Positions 52,382 through 60,937 of a DNA stretch of 64,000 bases are shown piece after piece. The DNA comes from Gammaproteobacteria bacterium (GTDB lineage Bacteria > Pseudomonadota > Gammaproteobacteria > Pseudomonadales > Cellvibrionaceae). The translations under genes were made by a program, and so were the position numbers. Where the stretch lies: assembly GCA_021151625.1 (NCBI GenBank), contig JAGKWY010000049.1:12741-76740 (forward strand), given 5' to 3'. Every line of letters starts with the position of its first letter. Positions within the stretch are counted from its first letter, which is position 1. The notes under the pieces were generated by a model. It searched no databases. It worked only from the letters and a program-made list of their open reading frames with translations, and had not been told where the DNA came from.

Positions 52382-53071
52382 TCAACTGAAATCGCGTTTT
52401 TTATTTTGTAGATACAAGGTCATTAATATCATGGCTATTGAAACAATGATTTGCACAAACACTATGCTAACGGCCGCAGAATTCCAGAGCGGGCTCGGGT
52501 CATATACGTGGCGATTAATCGGTTCAAAGAGCGCAATTACCCATAAATAAGCGACCGTACCCAACTCAACAACAGTGAGCGATATTACGGTGACACTTAG
52601 GGATTGGAACACCAGGCTAATGCAGAGAATGCTGGTATAGGCAGCAAATACCCCCAGGAATATGATGGTGATAAACGGCATACTGCCCGGCGGCAACAGC
52701 CCCAAACCAAACACTAAATAAAATGCTGCAACGCATACAACCACCCAAAATGCGCTGAATACCGGGAGGTTTATCAGCAGCTTCGCCATAGCAAATTCCT
52801 TTGCACTCACCGGCAAGCTCATAATAAATAGCTGGGTAGCCTTTTCTTTTTCCATGACATTGGTTTTCATCAACATCACTATCCCGCAAGTTGCCGCAGG
52901 GGCAAGCAAGAGCGTAAATGCGAGGTTCATCAATACCACATTAGAAACTTTGCCAAAGAGTAAAAATACAATCGCGATTGAGAGCAGACTAACCAATGCG
53001 TATACCAGTATGGTTCTACGCATGATCATGAAATCCTTTCTAATTAATTGGGGAACAATTGAACCTGTCAT
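52382..53071 (-). CDS. ABC-2-type transporter permease
   Basis: 229 residues with six hydrophobic segments. The short loop EKEKATQLFIMSLPVSAKEFAMAKLLI between segments is typical of ABC-2/YtrF-type permeases. It overlaps the ATPase stop by 4 bp, so the two are coupled. It would export a lipid, peptide or drug together with the ATPase. Confidence 0.85.
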   Translation of the reverse strand: MTGSIVPQLIRKDFMIMRRTILVYALVSLLSIAIVFLLFGKVSNVVLMNLAFTLLLAPAATCGIVMLMKTNVMEKEKATQLFIMSLPVSAKEFAMAKLLINLPVFSAFWVVVCVAAFYLVFGLGLLPPGSMPFITIIFLGVFAAYTSILCISLVFQSLSVTVISLTVVELGTVAYLWVIALFEPINRHVYDPSPLWNSAAVSIVFVQIIVSIAMILMTLYLQNKKRDFS

Positions 53072-54039
53072 AGCGCGGCCTCCTTGTTGATAGCACTGTT
53101 ATTATTTGCACTACTATTTTTTTCTGAGCTATAGCCTGTTGTGGAATTAGCCATTGCTTTTGCACTGTTAACATTGCCCAGGAATATTTCTTCCAGCGTC
53201 AACCGCTCAACCGCATCCACTTGCAAACCTGCACTGGTAAATTCTGCGAGAATAGAATCAACGTAGTTATTCACAGTGACACTGCACAAGCGGCCGCTCT
53301 GCTGAACTTCTTTGATATTGGGCAAATCCGGCAAGGGATTGCTGTTCATATTGGTCAGGCGCAAACGGCGCCAGCCGTCCATAAAATCTTCCTTATTGCG
53401 CGATTCAATTACACGACCACCATAAATAAAGGTGATGTAATCAGAGATTTGCTCTATATCCAGGGTGTTGTGCGATGAAAATAAAATCGAATGGGTTTCA
53501 TCGGCGAGTGCATTCATCATTTCATCAAGCACTTCTTTTCTTATGGCAGGATCAAGCCCGGTGGTGGGCTCATCCAGCACCAGTAATTTCGGCCGGCGCG
53601 CTAACGCCAATAGCAGTGTGGACTTGATGCGCTGCCCGTGGGACATGCCTTTTACTTTTTGATCTTTATTCAGCTCAAAACGACGCAACAAGGTTTGTGC
53701 GTAGGCTTCATCCCAGGTATCAAAAATCGATTTCACAAATTCCATATGAAATTGAATAGTTTCACTTTCATACAGCCGCATGTCCTCTGCGATAAAACCT
53801 ATCTGGCGTTTCGCAGCAACCAGGGCTTCCGGCATGGATTGCCCTAACACCTTAATAGAACCGCTATCCGGAGTAACAAGCCCCATCACCATGCGCAAAA
53901 GCGTGGATTTCCCAGCGCCGTTTGGCCCTACCAACCCCATTACACTGCCCTGTTCAAACGCGAGGTCAACATTTTGTAAATTAAAATGCGAATACTGTTT
54001 GCTAAGGCCTTTGCACTCAATTGCCAATGGCAGGCTCAT
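53068..54039 (-). CDS. ABC transporter ATP-binding protein
   Basis: 323 residues. Walker A GPNGAGKST (38-46), a signature region MSHGQ (132-136) in place of LSGGQ, and Walker B LLVLDEP (152-158) followed by TTGLDP. The C-terminal extension (residues 220-323) is poorly conserved. Neighbours are an ABC-2 permease (4-bp overlap) and a GntR-family regulator (15 bp upstream), the gene order of YtrAB-like systems. Confidence 0.93.
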   Translation of the reverse strand: MSLPLAIECKGLSKQYSHFNLQNVDLAFEQGSVMGLVGPNGAGKSTLLRMVMGLVTPDSGSIKVLGQSMPEALVAAKRQIGFIAEDMRLYESETIQFHMEFVKSIFDTWDEAYAQTLLRRFELNKDQKVKGMSHGQRIKSTLLLALARRPKLLVLDEPTTGLDPAIRKEVLDEMMNALADETHSILFSSHNTLDIEQISDYITFIYGGRVIESRNKEDFMDGWRRLRLTNMNSNPLPDLPNIKEVQQSGRLCSVTVNNYVDSILAEFTSAGLQVDAVERLTLEEIFLGNVNSAKAMANSTTGYSSEKNSSANNNSAINKEAAL

Positions 54040-54054
54040 GGAATTAACTCCGTA

Positions 54055-54420
54055 TCAGGTATATTTTTTTATCATCTGTACCAGCTCGTCTTCATCAATC
54101 GCCAAAGACTTCGCCAATTTTCCCGCATGTTTTAAGTGCTGGATTAATTCTTCGCGTTGCAATGAATACATATCCAGCGAGTCACTCACCCAACTTCCCT
54201 TGCCCTGCTGGGTGGTAATCACCCCTTCCCGCTCCAACTCCAGATAAGCGCGCTTAACCGTAATAATGCTGACCTTGATCTCAATCGCCAGCTCGCGAAT
54301 GGATGGCAGCGGCGTTTGGGGCGGCCAATCCCCCACAGCAATTCGCTGTGTAATCTGCTCCATGATCTGTTCATACATGGGGCGCTTGTCGGTCTGGGAA
54401 AATACAAATCCATACTTCAT
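54055..54420 (-). CDS. GntR-family (YtrA-like) regulator
   Basis: 121 residues from ATG 54420. The winged-helix domain has PMYEQIMEQITQRIAVGDWPPQTPLPSIRELAIEIKVSIITVKRAYLELEREGVI, and the short C-terminal part with a helical pair is that of the YtrA group, which regulates neighbouring ABC transporters. Two tandem copies of TATACACAG lie directly against the start codon on the upstream side. No SD is visible, so a leaderless or poorly translated message is possible. Confidence 0.88.
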   Translation of the reverse strand: MKYGFVFSQTDKRPMYEQIMEQITQRIAVGDWPPQTPLPSIRELAIEIKVSIITVKRAYLELEREGVITTQQGKGSWVSDSLDMYSLQREELIQHLKHAGKLAKSLAIDEDELVQMIKKYT

Positions 54421-54437
54421 ATACACAGTATACACAG
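54420..54437 (-). promoter_or_regulatory. Tandem 9-bp repeat abutting the GntR start, putative operator
   Basis: TATACACAG at 54420-54428 and 54429-54437, exact copies. The first base pair of the start codon lies in the first copy. This places a regulator-binding site at the start of transcription/translation, consistent with strong autoregulation. It may also form the -10 element of the promoter. Confidence 0.65.
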
Positions 54438-54533
54438 TTAAGTTGGTGGAGCAATAGAGATCTGCACCTTGCGAATGCCGTATCGGTTCATAGGCTCCTC
54501 CCTACGGATACAACCTTTAGCCCCTGAATCAGA

Positions 54534-54580
54534 TTGCTTGTAGCTGATAGGCACCCTACAATGTATATTCATTAGATACA
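54534..54580 (+). promoter_or_regulatory. Promoter and palindromic operator of TacAT-type pair
   Basis: -35 TTGCTT (54534-54539), a 17-bp spacer and -10 TACAAT (54557-54562). Overlapping the -10 and start region is TGTAT-N9-ATACA (54562-54580), an inverted repeat likely bound by the antitoxin. Confidence 0.65.
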
Positions 54581-54595
54581 CACGGAAATAAAGTC

Positions 54596-54862
54596 ATGCC
54601 TAGAACAGCACCGATCAATATGCGTGTTGAGCCCAGCCAACACGCCTTATTAACCAAGGCCGCAGCACTGCTACATAAGGACAGAAGTGCTTTTATTTTG
54701 GATGTCGCCTGTCGGGAAGCAGAGAACGTTCTCCTTGATCAACGCTTGCTGCAATTTAACGATAAAGATTTCAAAGATTTTGAAGCGGCGCTAGCGGCTC
54801 CTATTCCTGAAAATGCAAAATTGAAAGCGCTGCTGAATGAGGAATCACCTTGGGAAAAATAA
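54596..54862 (+). CDS. DUF1778 (TacA-type) antitoxin
   Basis: 88 residues. APINMRVEPSQHALLTKAAALLHKDRSAFILDVACREAENVL is the ribbon-helix-helix of DUF1778 proteins; the C-terminal tail FEAALAAPIPENAKLKALL neutralises GNAT toxins. Its stop overlaps the toxin start by 13 bp. Confidence 0.92.
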   Translation: MPRTAPINMRVEPSQHALLTKAAALLHKDRSAFILDVACREAENVLLDQRLLQFNDKDFKDFEAALAAPIPENAKLKALLNEESPWEK

Positions 54863-55347
54863 CGGCACCCGCGCTACTCGCTTCCTCACATGAATTAGAA
54901 AATTTTAATAGCGGAAATAACACGCTGGATGAGTGGCTTATCCGCAGAGCCTTAAAAAATCAGGACAGTGGTGCCAGCAGAACGTTCGTTATCTGCGAGG
55001 ACAACTCAAGGGTTATTGGCTACTACGCACTTGCCACAGGCAGTATCGAAAGAATTTCCGCAGCGGGTAGTTTTTCTCGCGGAATGCCAGATCCTATTCC
55101 CGTTATCATTCTCGGACGTCTTGCAGTTGACATAAAATTTCAAGGAAAACGCCTCGGAGCAGCTCTACTAAAAGATGCAATGTTAAGGACACTTGCTATT
55201 GCTAATAATGTAGGTGTAAGAGGGTTGCTGGTACATGCGATATCCGAGGAGGCGAAGCAATTTTATTTACAATATGGATTCCAGGAATCCCCAACCGAAC
55301 CCATGACCTTGCTTCTTTCACTAAAAAATATAAGCCAACATTTGTAA
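54850..55347 (+). CDS. GNAT-family toxin (TacT-type acetyltransferase)
   Basis: 165 residues starting at TTG 54850 with GAGGA upstream. The GNAT fold is seen in NSRVIGYYALATGSIERI, IPVIILGRLAVDIKFQGKRLGAALLKDAMLR with the acetyl-CoA loop (QGKRLGAALL), and late EEAKQFYLQYGFQESP with the catalytic Tyr. TacT-type toxins acetylate aminoacyl-tRNA. Partner of the DUF1778 antitoxin with a 13-bp overlap. Confidence 0.9.
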   Translation: MGKITAPALLASSHELENFNSGNNTLDEWLIRRALKNQDSGASRTFVICEDNSRVIGYYALATGSIERISAAGSFSRGMPDPIPVIILGRLAVDIKFQGKRLGAALLKDAMLRTLAIANNVGVRGLLVHAISEEAKQFYLQYGFQESPTEPMTLLLSLKNISQHL

Positions 55348-55500
55348 TCTCCTCCAATCCATCTTCTCCAAAGAGGGGAATTAAATCCCTCACGACCTCC
55401 CTTTGAAAATGGAAGGGGCTTGTGAAAAGAAAGGGGCTTTTTAAAAAAGAGAAGCTGGCTCCCCCTCTTTGGAAAAGAGGGGGCTGGGGGGAGACTAAAA
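55348..55500. repeat. Intergenic mosaic repeat with CCCCCTCTTT inverted motif
   Basis: AT/GC-alternating segment with short repeats of CCTCTTTGGAAAAGAGG type: CCCCCTCTTT (55461-55470) pairs with AAAGAGGGGG (55474-55483) and similar fragments (CAAAGAGGGG, CCCTTTGAAAATGGAAGGGG) precede it. The pattern matches intergenic repeat families found in many bacterial genomes, whose translation often appears as PLPFSKGGREGF. A leftward ORF across it is spurious. Confidence 0.6.
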
Positions 55501-55548
55501 GCGAGGTTTTTTAATTGTGCAGATTTGCGATTAATTAGCGACAATAAA

Positions 55549-56442
55549 TTAAGTGCGCAAATGCTTATTGAAGAAATCGATAGTCCTGCCCCAGGCCAGC
55601 TTTGCGGCCTTTTCATCAAAGCGCGGCGTGGTGTCGTTATTGAAGCCGTGTTGACTGCCTTCGTAAATAAATGCCTGGTAATTAATTTTTGCCGCTTTGA
55701 GTGCGGTTTCGTAAGCTGGCCAACCAGCATTAATTCGCTCATCCACACCCGCATAATGAATTAACAAAGGCGCTTTGATTTTTGCTACATCAGCAGCTTC
55801 CGGCTGGCGACCATAGAAAGGTACAGCCGCACCCAGATCCGGCAAACGTGTTGCCAGGAAATTGGAAATGCCGCCGCCGTAACAGAAACCCACTACCCCA
55901 ACCTTGCCATTTGCATCTGGCAATTTTTTCAGATAGTTCGCGGCATTCACAAAATCTTCCTGGGTTTTGGTTTGATCCAGTTTCTGGAACAACTCGCGCG
56001 CTTTATCTTCATCACCGGGATAGCCACCGAGCGTAAACAATGCGTCCGGTGCGAAAGCAATAAAATTATCCAACGCAACACGGCGGGTAATATCTTCAAC
56101 ATGCGGATTCAAACCGCGATTTTCATGCACTACCAGTACCGTGGGCAATTTCTCCGCTGCTTTCGTCGGCTTAACCAGATAACCACGGATTTTCCCGTTG
56201 CCATTGGGTGAATCGATTTCCACATAACTGGTTGTGATGCGTGCATCGTCGGGCTTTATTTGCTGCGCCGCCGCAAACTGCGGACTCAATGCAGCGAGTA
56301 AACCCGTTGCAGTCACACCAGCGAGCGCTGCATATTTAGCTGCGCCCACCAGGAAATCGCGCCGCGATGCCTGACCGTGAACATATTGATCAAATAGTTT
56401 TAATACTTCCGGGTGAAAATCACCCGCCGTTTTGCGAGTCAT
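55549..56442 (-). CDS. Tat-exported dienelactone hydrolase family protein
   Basis: 297 residues. A long N-region and twin-arginine motif (ASRRDFLVGAAKYAALAG) indicate folded export. The alpha/beta hydrolase domain has VVHENRGLNPHVEDITRRVALDNF, nucleophile elbow GFCYGGGIS with Cys187, then GVDERINAGW (Asp) and EGSQHGFNND (His), the Cys-Asp-His triad of dienelactone hydrolases. It would open lactone rings or esters, for instance from aromatic ring cleavage. A periplasmic location is unusual for DLH. Confidence 0.92.
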   Translation of the reverse strand: MTRKTAGDFHPEVLKLFDQYVHGQASRRDFLVGAAKYAALAGVTATGLLAALSPQFAAAQQIKPDDARITTSYVEIDSPNGNGKIRGYLVKPTKAAEKLPTVLVVHENRGLNPHVEDITRRVALDNFIAFAPDALFTLGGYPGDEDKARELFQKLDQTKTQEDFVNAANYLKKLPDANGKVGVVGFCYGGGISNFLATRLPDLGAAVPFYGRQPEAADVAKIKAPLLIHYAGVDERINAGWPAYETALKAAKINYQAFIYEGSQHGFNNDTTPRFDEKAAKLAWGRTIDFFNKHLRT

Positions 56443-56594
56443 ACAAACTCCCTGAATATAATTTAAAAAACGTTTACGGCGCAGAACTGGCTAGGCAAAT
56501 TTGGCTGAAAACGGTGGGACCGACCCTCGAGTTTACTTTAGTAAATGAGCATTTGAAGCCAAATTTAACGACGCCAGGGCAAGCAAGTTAGTTT
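56443..56594. other. Short intergenic stretch with internal palindrome
   Basis: About 150 bp; contains GTTTACTTTAGTAAAT (centre near 56538), a short palindrome, and reads as an open frame in one direction (ends ACGACGCCAGGGCAAGCAAG). I could not assign it to a gene; it may be part of a dispersed repeat. Confidence 0.3.
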
Positions 56595-57593
56595 TTATTT
56601 AACGCGGCCAGCGAAACCGGGGGTCAATACATCCACCTTATACGCTGCTCCACGGCCAACAATATAAAGGGTTTTCTTATCTTTACCGGCAAAAGCCACA
56701 TTTTGCGGTTTATGCGGCACAGGGATTCCGCCAAGGAATTTACCCTTTTCATCAAATACATCTACACCGGTATTGGAGGTTACATACAAACGACCATCCG
56801 CATCAATTGCCAAACCATCTGCACCGCTGGATAAAGCGCCCTGCTCGTTCTTTTGCAAGCCGTTAGGAATTTTCGCAAAGTCTTTGCGATCTTTTAAAGT
56901 GCCATCGGCATTGATCGCAAACGACAACACATATTCACCGCCGGTATTAGCCACATACAAGGTTTTTTCATCGCGGCTTAATTGAATACCATTAGGGCGC
57001 TGGATTTCATTAATACCCACCACGCGCTGGGTTTTGCCTTGCGGATTAATGTAATAAACACCGGTTTTCGGGTCAGCTTTTACATCCTGGCCAGGACCGC
57101 TATCGGTAAAATAAATACCGCCATTTTTCGCCAATACCAGATCATTAGTGCGCTGGAAGGTCTGACCATCAAAGTCTTTTACCAATACTTTTTCACGTCC
57201 CTTTGGATAGACAACACCAACCTGGTTGTTATTAACCTGCACGGTAATCAAATCGCCGTTAGGGGCAAATGCAAGGCCATTGGAACCGTTGGAATTTTCC
57301 AGGAAAGTAGAAATAGAATTATCCGGCGCAATACGAGTGATGCGATTCGCGCGAGTTTCAGTAAACAGGAAGCTGCCATCCGGTGCGGCGATTGGGCCTT
57401 CAGTGCCTTCAAAACCTTCTTTAATAAATTGCACCGCTGTACCCTCTTTTACTACACCGGGAATTGCAGGCGTTTTCACATCGGCAGCGCATACACTGGC
57501 GGAAATGAATACCGGTGCAGCCAGTGCGACAGCAAACAATTGCTTAATGGTTTTACCAGATAGATTGGGAAATTGCGCGTTAGCCTGTGTCAT
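56595..57593 (-). CDS. SMP-30/gluconolactonase-type secreted beta-propeller
   Basis: 332 residues with a signal peptide (ALAAPVFISASVCA). Blade motifs EGPIAAPDGSFLFTETRANRITRI, NGSNGLAFAPNGDLITVQ, RTNDLVLAKNGGIYFTDSG, RPNGIQLSRDEKTLYVANTGG and GADGLAIDADGRLYVTSNTG identify the SMP-30/gluconolactonase/LRE family, which hydrolyses lactones with a metal bound by Glu, Asn and Asp. With the DLH upstream it suggests lactone metabolism in the periplasm (inference). Confidence 0.92.
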   Translation of the reverse strand: MTQANAQFPNLSGKTIKQLFAVALAAPVFISASVCAADVKTPAIPGVVKEGTAVQFIKEGFEGTEGPIAAPDGSFLFTETRANRITRIAPDNSISTFLENSNGSNGLAFAPNGDLITVQVNNNQVGVVYPKGREKVLVKDFDGQTFQRTNDLVLAKNGGIYFTDSGPGQDVKADPKTGVYYINPQGKTQRVVGINEIQRPNGIQLSRDEKTLYVANTGGEYVLSFAINADGTLKDRKDFAKIPNGLQKNEQGALSSGADGLAIDADGRLYVTSNTGVDVFDEKGKFLGGIPVPHKPQNVAFAGKDKKTLYIVGRGAAYKVDVLTPGFAGRVK

Positions 57594-58085
57594 AAACCGG
57601 ATTCCTCAAAAATATTCGATGAAAAAAACTTAACAAAATAACTATAAATAAGGCCGAAAAAAGACCGGCTCCGGTGTTGTGGGCCTTTGCCGGTCAAGAT
57701 TAGCGTTAGACGTCGCTACCGTCCCTGTGCCCGCAAAAACAACATAGCGGTAAGAAGTGCAACCGGCTTTCACGGGCAAAGGCGATAGGGTTCGCCTTGC
57801 CGGTCATTAATCGGCAAGGGGATATGGCAAGGTTCACGCCAGAAATGAAAAATAATCTTATTTTTCTTGTGAAGTTTTTAATGCATTGATTTATGGGGAT
57901 TTTTTGTGATTTAAAAAATCAGGTTAGCGCGTCCGGTTAGCGCGCATGTGTGAATTAAAACAGTTCTGGATTCACTAGTGTCGCTATAACAACAGCGTCG
58001 TATTAATAATAAGCATCAACTACTGATAAAAAAAGGGCTGCAGTTGCAGCCCGTTTTACATTACCACTTGATATGCAGAGATTAA
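57594..58085. ncRNA. 492-bp intergenic region with potential structured element near 57655-57850
   Basis: No gene. The part 57655-57850 is GC-richer than its flanks and holds several possible helices: GACCGGC (57663-57669) with GCCGGTC (57689-57695), GCCTTTGCC near 57683 with GGCAAAGGC (57775-57783), GGCGA/TCGCC, and CTTGCCG / CGGCAAG at 57796-57818. The 7-mer GCCGGTC occurs twice. This may be a regulatory RNA or repeat element rather than a leader, because no gene starts next to it. No family could be matched. Confidence 0.35.
58028..58052 (-). terminator. Rho-independent terminator of DsbD-redoxin unit
   Basis: GGGCTGC / GCAGCCC, 7-bp stem with a 4-base loop at 58035-58052; on the minus strand the stem is followed by the T-tract TTTTTTTATCA. 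It lies 33 bp after the redoxin stop. Confidence 0.88.
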
Positions 58086-58709
58086 TTAACCCGCATATTT
58101 AATTGAGCAACCGTAAGGCGCAGTGCTTGGGTTAGGCACTTTTTTACCGGCGGCCAAAGCTTCCAGCGCTTCTTTCACATAAGGCTTGGCTTTAGGAATA
58201 TCTGCTTCGTTAGCAGTTTTAATACTGTCTACGCCGCCTTTATACACCAGCGTACCTTCCGGGTTGATAATAAAAAAATGCGGACTGGTTTGCGCATTGT
58301 ATAACTTGCCAATAGTACCTTCTGGATCAAGGATGGTATTGGTTGGTGTAGCGCCGCGCTTTTCATTCAGGCTGATTGCCGTCGCACCATCCACATTGCC
58401 TTGCTTGCCCGGTGCTGAGGAAATTACCTGCAACCAAACGATACCTTTTGCAGTAGCGTCTTTTTGCAGGGCCGGGATATTACCGCTCTTGTCGTAGTGC
58501 TTAACTACGTAGGGGCAATCGTGGTTAGTCCACTCCAGCACTACGGTTTTTCCTTTTAAATCCGCCAGATTAATGGTTGAACCATCAGCGGCCTTGCCGG
58601 AAAAAGCCGGCGCCGCCTTGTCGATAACAGGTTCAGCAATTACCTGGGTAGAAACCAATGCAAAGGCAAGGCTTGCCAGTGCAACTTTTGCAGATTGACG
58701 GAATGACAT
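58086..58709 (-). CDS. Secreted redoxin/thioredoxin-fold protein with single active-loop Cys
   Basis: 207 residues with signal peptide (LAFALVSTQVIA). The domain has APAFSGKAADGSTINLADLKGKTVVLEWTNHDCPYVVKHYD and TILDPEGTIGKLYNAQTSPHFFIINPEGTLVYKGG, the redoxin (AhpC/TlpA-like) pattern. The loop Cys (C65) is followed by PYVV, so the usual second Cys of CxxC is missing; a distant C-terminal Cys (APYGCSI) could pair. It is followed on the minus strand by a terminator and preceded (47 bp) by a DsbD-like reductase that could supply electrons. Confidence 0.85.
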   Translation of the reverse strand: MSFRQSAKVALASLAFALVSTQVIAEPVIDKAAPAFSGKAADGSTINLADLKGKTVVLEWTNHDCPYVVKHYDKSGNIPALQKDATAKGIVWLQVISSAPGKQGNVDGATAISLNEKRGATPTNTILDPEGTIGKLYNAQTSPHFFIINPEGTLVYKGGVDSIKTANEADIPKAKPYVKEALEALAAGKKVPNPSTAPYGCSIKYAG

Positions 58710-58756
58710 AATGACTCCTTACAGTTAGTTAAAATAAAACAGCGTGAAAAATAAAA

Positions 58757-60937
58757 TTATTTATCACTCACTGCCGCAACAACCAAATCCGGTGTGAGTA
58801 TTTGTGGTAACTCTTGGGGACTACCCGCTTGTCCTGCAGGATAAAACACATAAAGCGGTACACCACTGCGCTTGAATTTTTTCAGGAAGGCAGTAATTTG
58901 CGGATCTTTATTAGTCCAATCGCCTTTTAAATAGGTAATACCCTGTTGTTTAAATTGTTGTTTGACTGCATCAGTACTCAAGGTAACACGCTCGTTCACC
59001 AGGCAGCTAATACACCAGGATGCTGTAAAATTTAAAAATACTGGTTTGCCCTCCGCCAATAGTGTTTGCAAACGCTCATCGCTATAGGCTTCCCAGTTTG
59101 CATCTGCTGCTTTTTGTGCTGCTGGTTGTTTTACTGTTGATTGCTGCGCAGCCAAGGCCGGCGAATTCACTTGTACGCTGCCAAATCCAACAGCGAGCAA
59201 AACCAATGCCAGCGCTGAAATACTGCCAAGACCACGCGCTTTATTGGACGCAGTGCGCGAGCTATCGTAAACCCATGCAGCTAATGCAATTAACAACATA
59301 CCGCCGAGTGCGATCACCACTGCATCAACACCAGCTTGTTGTACCAACACCCACACCAACCAAATCGCAGCGGCATACATAGGGAATGCCAACAATTGTT
59401 TGGCGCGCTCCATCCACAAACCCGGGCGCGGTAACCAGCGCTGCAAACGCGGCCAGCAGCTCAACAATAAATACGGCAGCGCCAAGCCAAACCCCAGGCT
59501 TAAAAATATGGCCAGCAATTGCAGTGCCGGTTGCGCCAGCGCATAACCCAATGCCGCTGCCATAAAAGGTGCTGTGCAAGGTGTTGCCACCACAGTCGCG
59601 AGCACACCGGTAAAAAAGCTGCCGCTATAGCCCGGTTTTTCTGTTAGCGATGAACCAACTCCCGCTACCGATCCACCAATAAAAAATACCCCGGATAAAC
59701 TCAGGCCCACGGCAAATAACAACCAGGCAACCAGCAATACAAAAATGGGCGATTGAAATTGAAAACCCCAGCCCACCTGATTGCCGCCCGCTTTTAATGC
59801 AATTAACAGCACTGCGAGCGCCGCGAAACTCGCCAGCACTCCCAATGTATAGACATAACCCTGACGACGAATTTCCTGTGGTGATTGATTGGCGTGACTG
59901 ACCAGCGACAAGGCTTTAATCGACAAGACCGGAAATACACAGGGCATTAAATTCAAAATAATTCCGCCCACCAATGCGAAAAATAATGCACCGACAAAAT
60001 CAATCGAAAATTCGCTTTCACTTAAATTATTTACTGCCGAATTTCCGGAAAATGCTTGCACAGCGACATTAATTTCGTAACCGCGCGCAATGCCCTGTTG
60101 CTCCTGAATCACCAACACACCAGTGAGCTGCTCTCCAATTGTGATTGGCGCTTCACCGGTAGGAATTTCAAGCTGGATTGCATCCGCTACATCCTTGCGC
60201 ACTTGCGCATCGCTCTGGCGAATACGCCCCCAGTCATAAGGGTAAAACCAGATATCTTTTACTTGCGCGAGTTGCTCTTTGGTTAAACCGATTTGCAAGT
60301 GCAATTTTCCCTGCGCCGTTTCAGGATCAATCGCTGACTGCTGCGCCTGTACATCCCAGGGACTGGCAACTGGCACACGCGCCTGCGCTTCTGCAATGAG
60401 CGAGCTACCGTCACCCACCTGCCCTGTACTGGCAACCACCGGCAATGACAGGGCCAACTCCACTTGCTGCGGAATACATTCTTCGGCACAGACCAACCAA
60501 TCAACCAATGCTCTAGCCGTAAATGTATCGCCCTCGCGCAAACTTGCGGGAACAGTAATTTTATTCAGCAGGGTGACATTATTTTCATAGGCATAATTAG
60601 TAATCGGGCCCATGGAAAAACGGCCGGGTGCCGGCCAGATAATTTCACTCGCGCTTGCGCCTTCAGGCACGGTCCAACTAATGGTGGTGGCATTGCCTGA
60701 ATCACCCGGGTTAATCCAGTAGGTGTGCCAATGGGGAATAATTTGCTGGTTAACGCCCAAATAAATTTCGCTACCGGGTACAACTGCAGCAACTGATGCA
60801 ACCAATTGCGCTTGCACTTGGGGAGTTGCTGCCTTATCGGTGACGCCTGAAGCATTCTCTTGCGCATAAGCCTGGTTGCCCAGCACCGATAGCAATGTAC
60901 AACTAATGATTAAAAACTGTTTGATTCCGGATAACAT
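58757..60937 (-). CDS. DsbD-like protein-disulfide reductase (transmembrane electron shuttle)
   Basis: 726 residues from ATG 60937 (a TTG frame reaches 60985); the start gives a signal peptide ending LGNQAYAQ. N-terminal periplasmic domain with a VCAEECIPQ Cys pair, about eight membrane segments with NLMPCVFPVLSIKAL and ATPCTAPFMAAALG (the two redox Cys), and a C-terminal thioredoxin domain with WCISCLVNERV. It carries electrons from cytosolic thioredoxin to periplasmic partners, probably the redoxin encoded 47 bp downstream. Confidence 0.93.
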   Translation of the reverse strand: MLSGIKQFLIISCTLLSVLGNQAYAQENASGVTDKAATPQVQAQLVASVAAVVPGSEIYLGVNQQIIPHWHTYWINPGDSGNATTISWTVPEGASASEIIWPAPGRFSMGPITNYAYENNVTLLNKITVPASLREGDTFTARALVDWLVCAEECIPQQVELALSLPVVASTGQVGDGSSLIAEAQARVPVASPWDVQAQQSAIDPETAQGKLHLQIGLTKEQLAQVKDIWFYPYDWGRIRQSDAQVRKDVADAIQLEIPTGEAPITIGEQLTGVLVIQEQQGIARGYEINVAVQAFSGNSAVNNLSESEFSIDFVGALFFALVGGIILNLMPCVFPVLSIKALSLVSHANQSPQEIRRQGYVYTLGVLASFAALAVLLIALKAGGNQVGWGFQFQSPIFVLLVAWLLFAVGLSLSGVFFIGGSVAGVGSSLTEKPGYSGSFFTGVLATVVATPCTAPFMAAALGYALAQPALQLLAIFLSLGFGLALPYLLLSCWPRLQRWLPRPGLWMERAKQLLAFPMYAAAIWLVWVLVQQAGVDAVVIALGGMLLIALAAWVYDSSRTASNKARGLGSISALALVLLAVGFGSVQVNSPALAAQQSTVKQPAAQKAADANWEAYSDERLQTLLAEGKPVFLNFTASWCISCLVNERVTLSTDAVKQQFKQQGITYLKGDWTNKDPQITAFLKKFKRSGVPLYVFYPAGQAGSPQELPQILTPDLVVAAVSDK

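Noticed and set aside
55263..55754. Leftward 163-codon ORF crossing the mosaic repeat
   Set aside because: Translation (FSKGGREGF) is the known artefact of a repeat; it overlaps both the GNAT toxin and the DLH gene.
56982..57563. 193-codon antisense ORF over the SMP-30 gene
   Set aside because: Lies wholly in the opposite strand of a strong family member; no SD and no recognisable motif.
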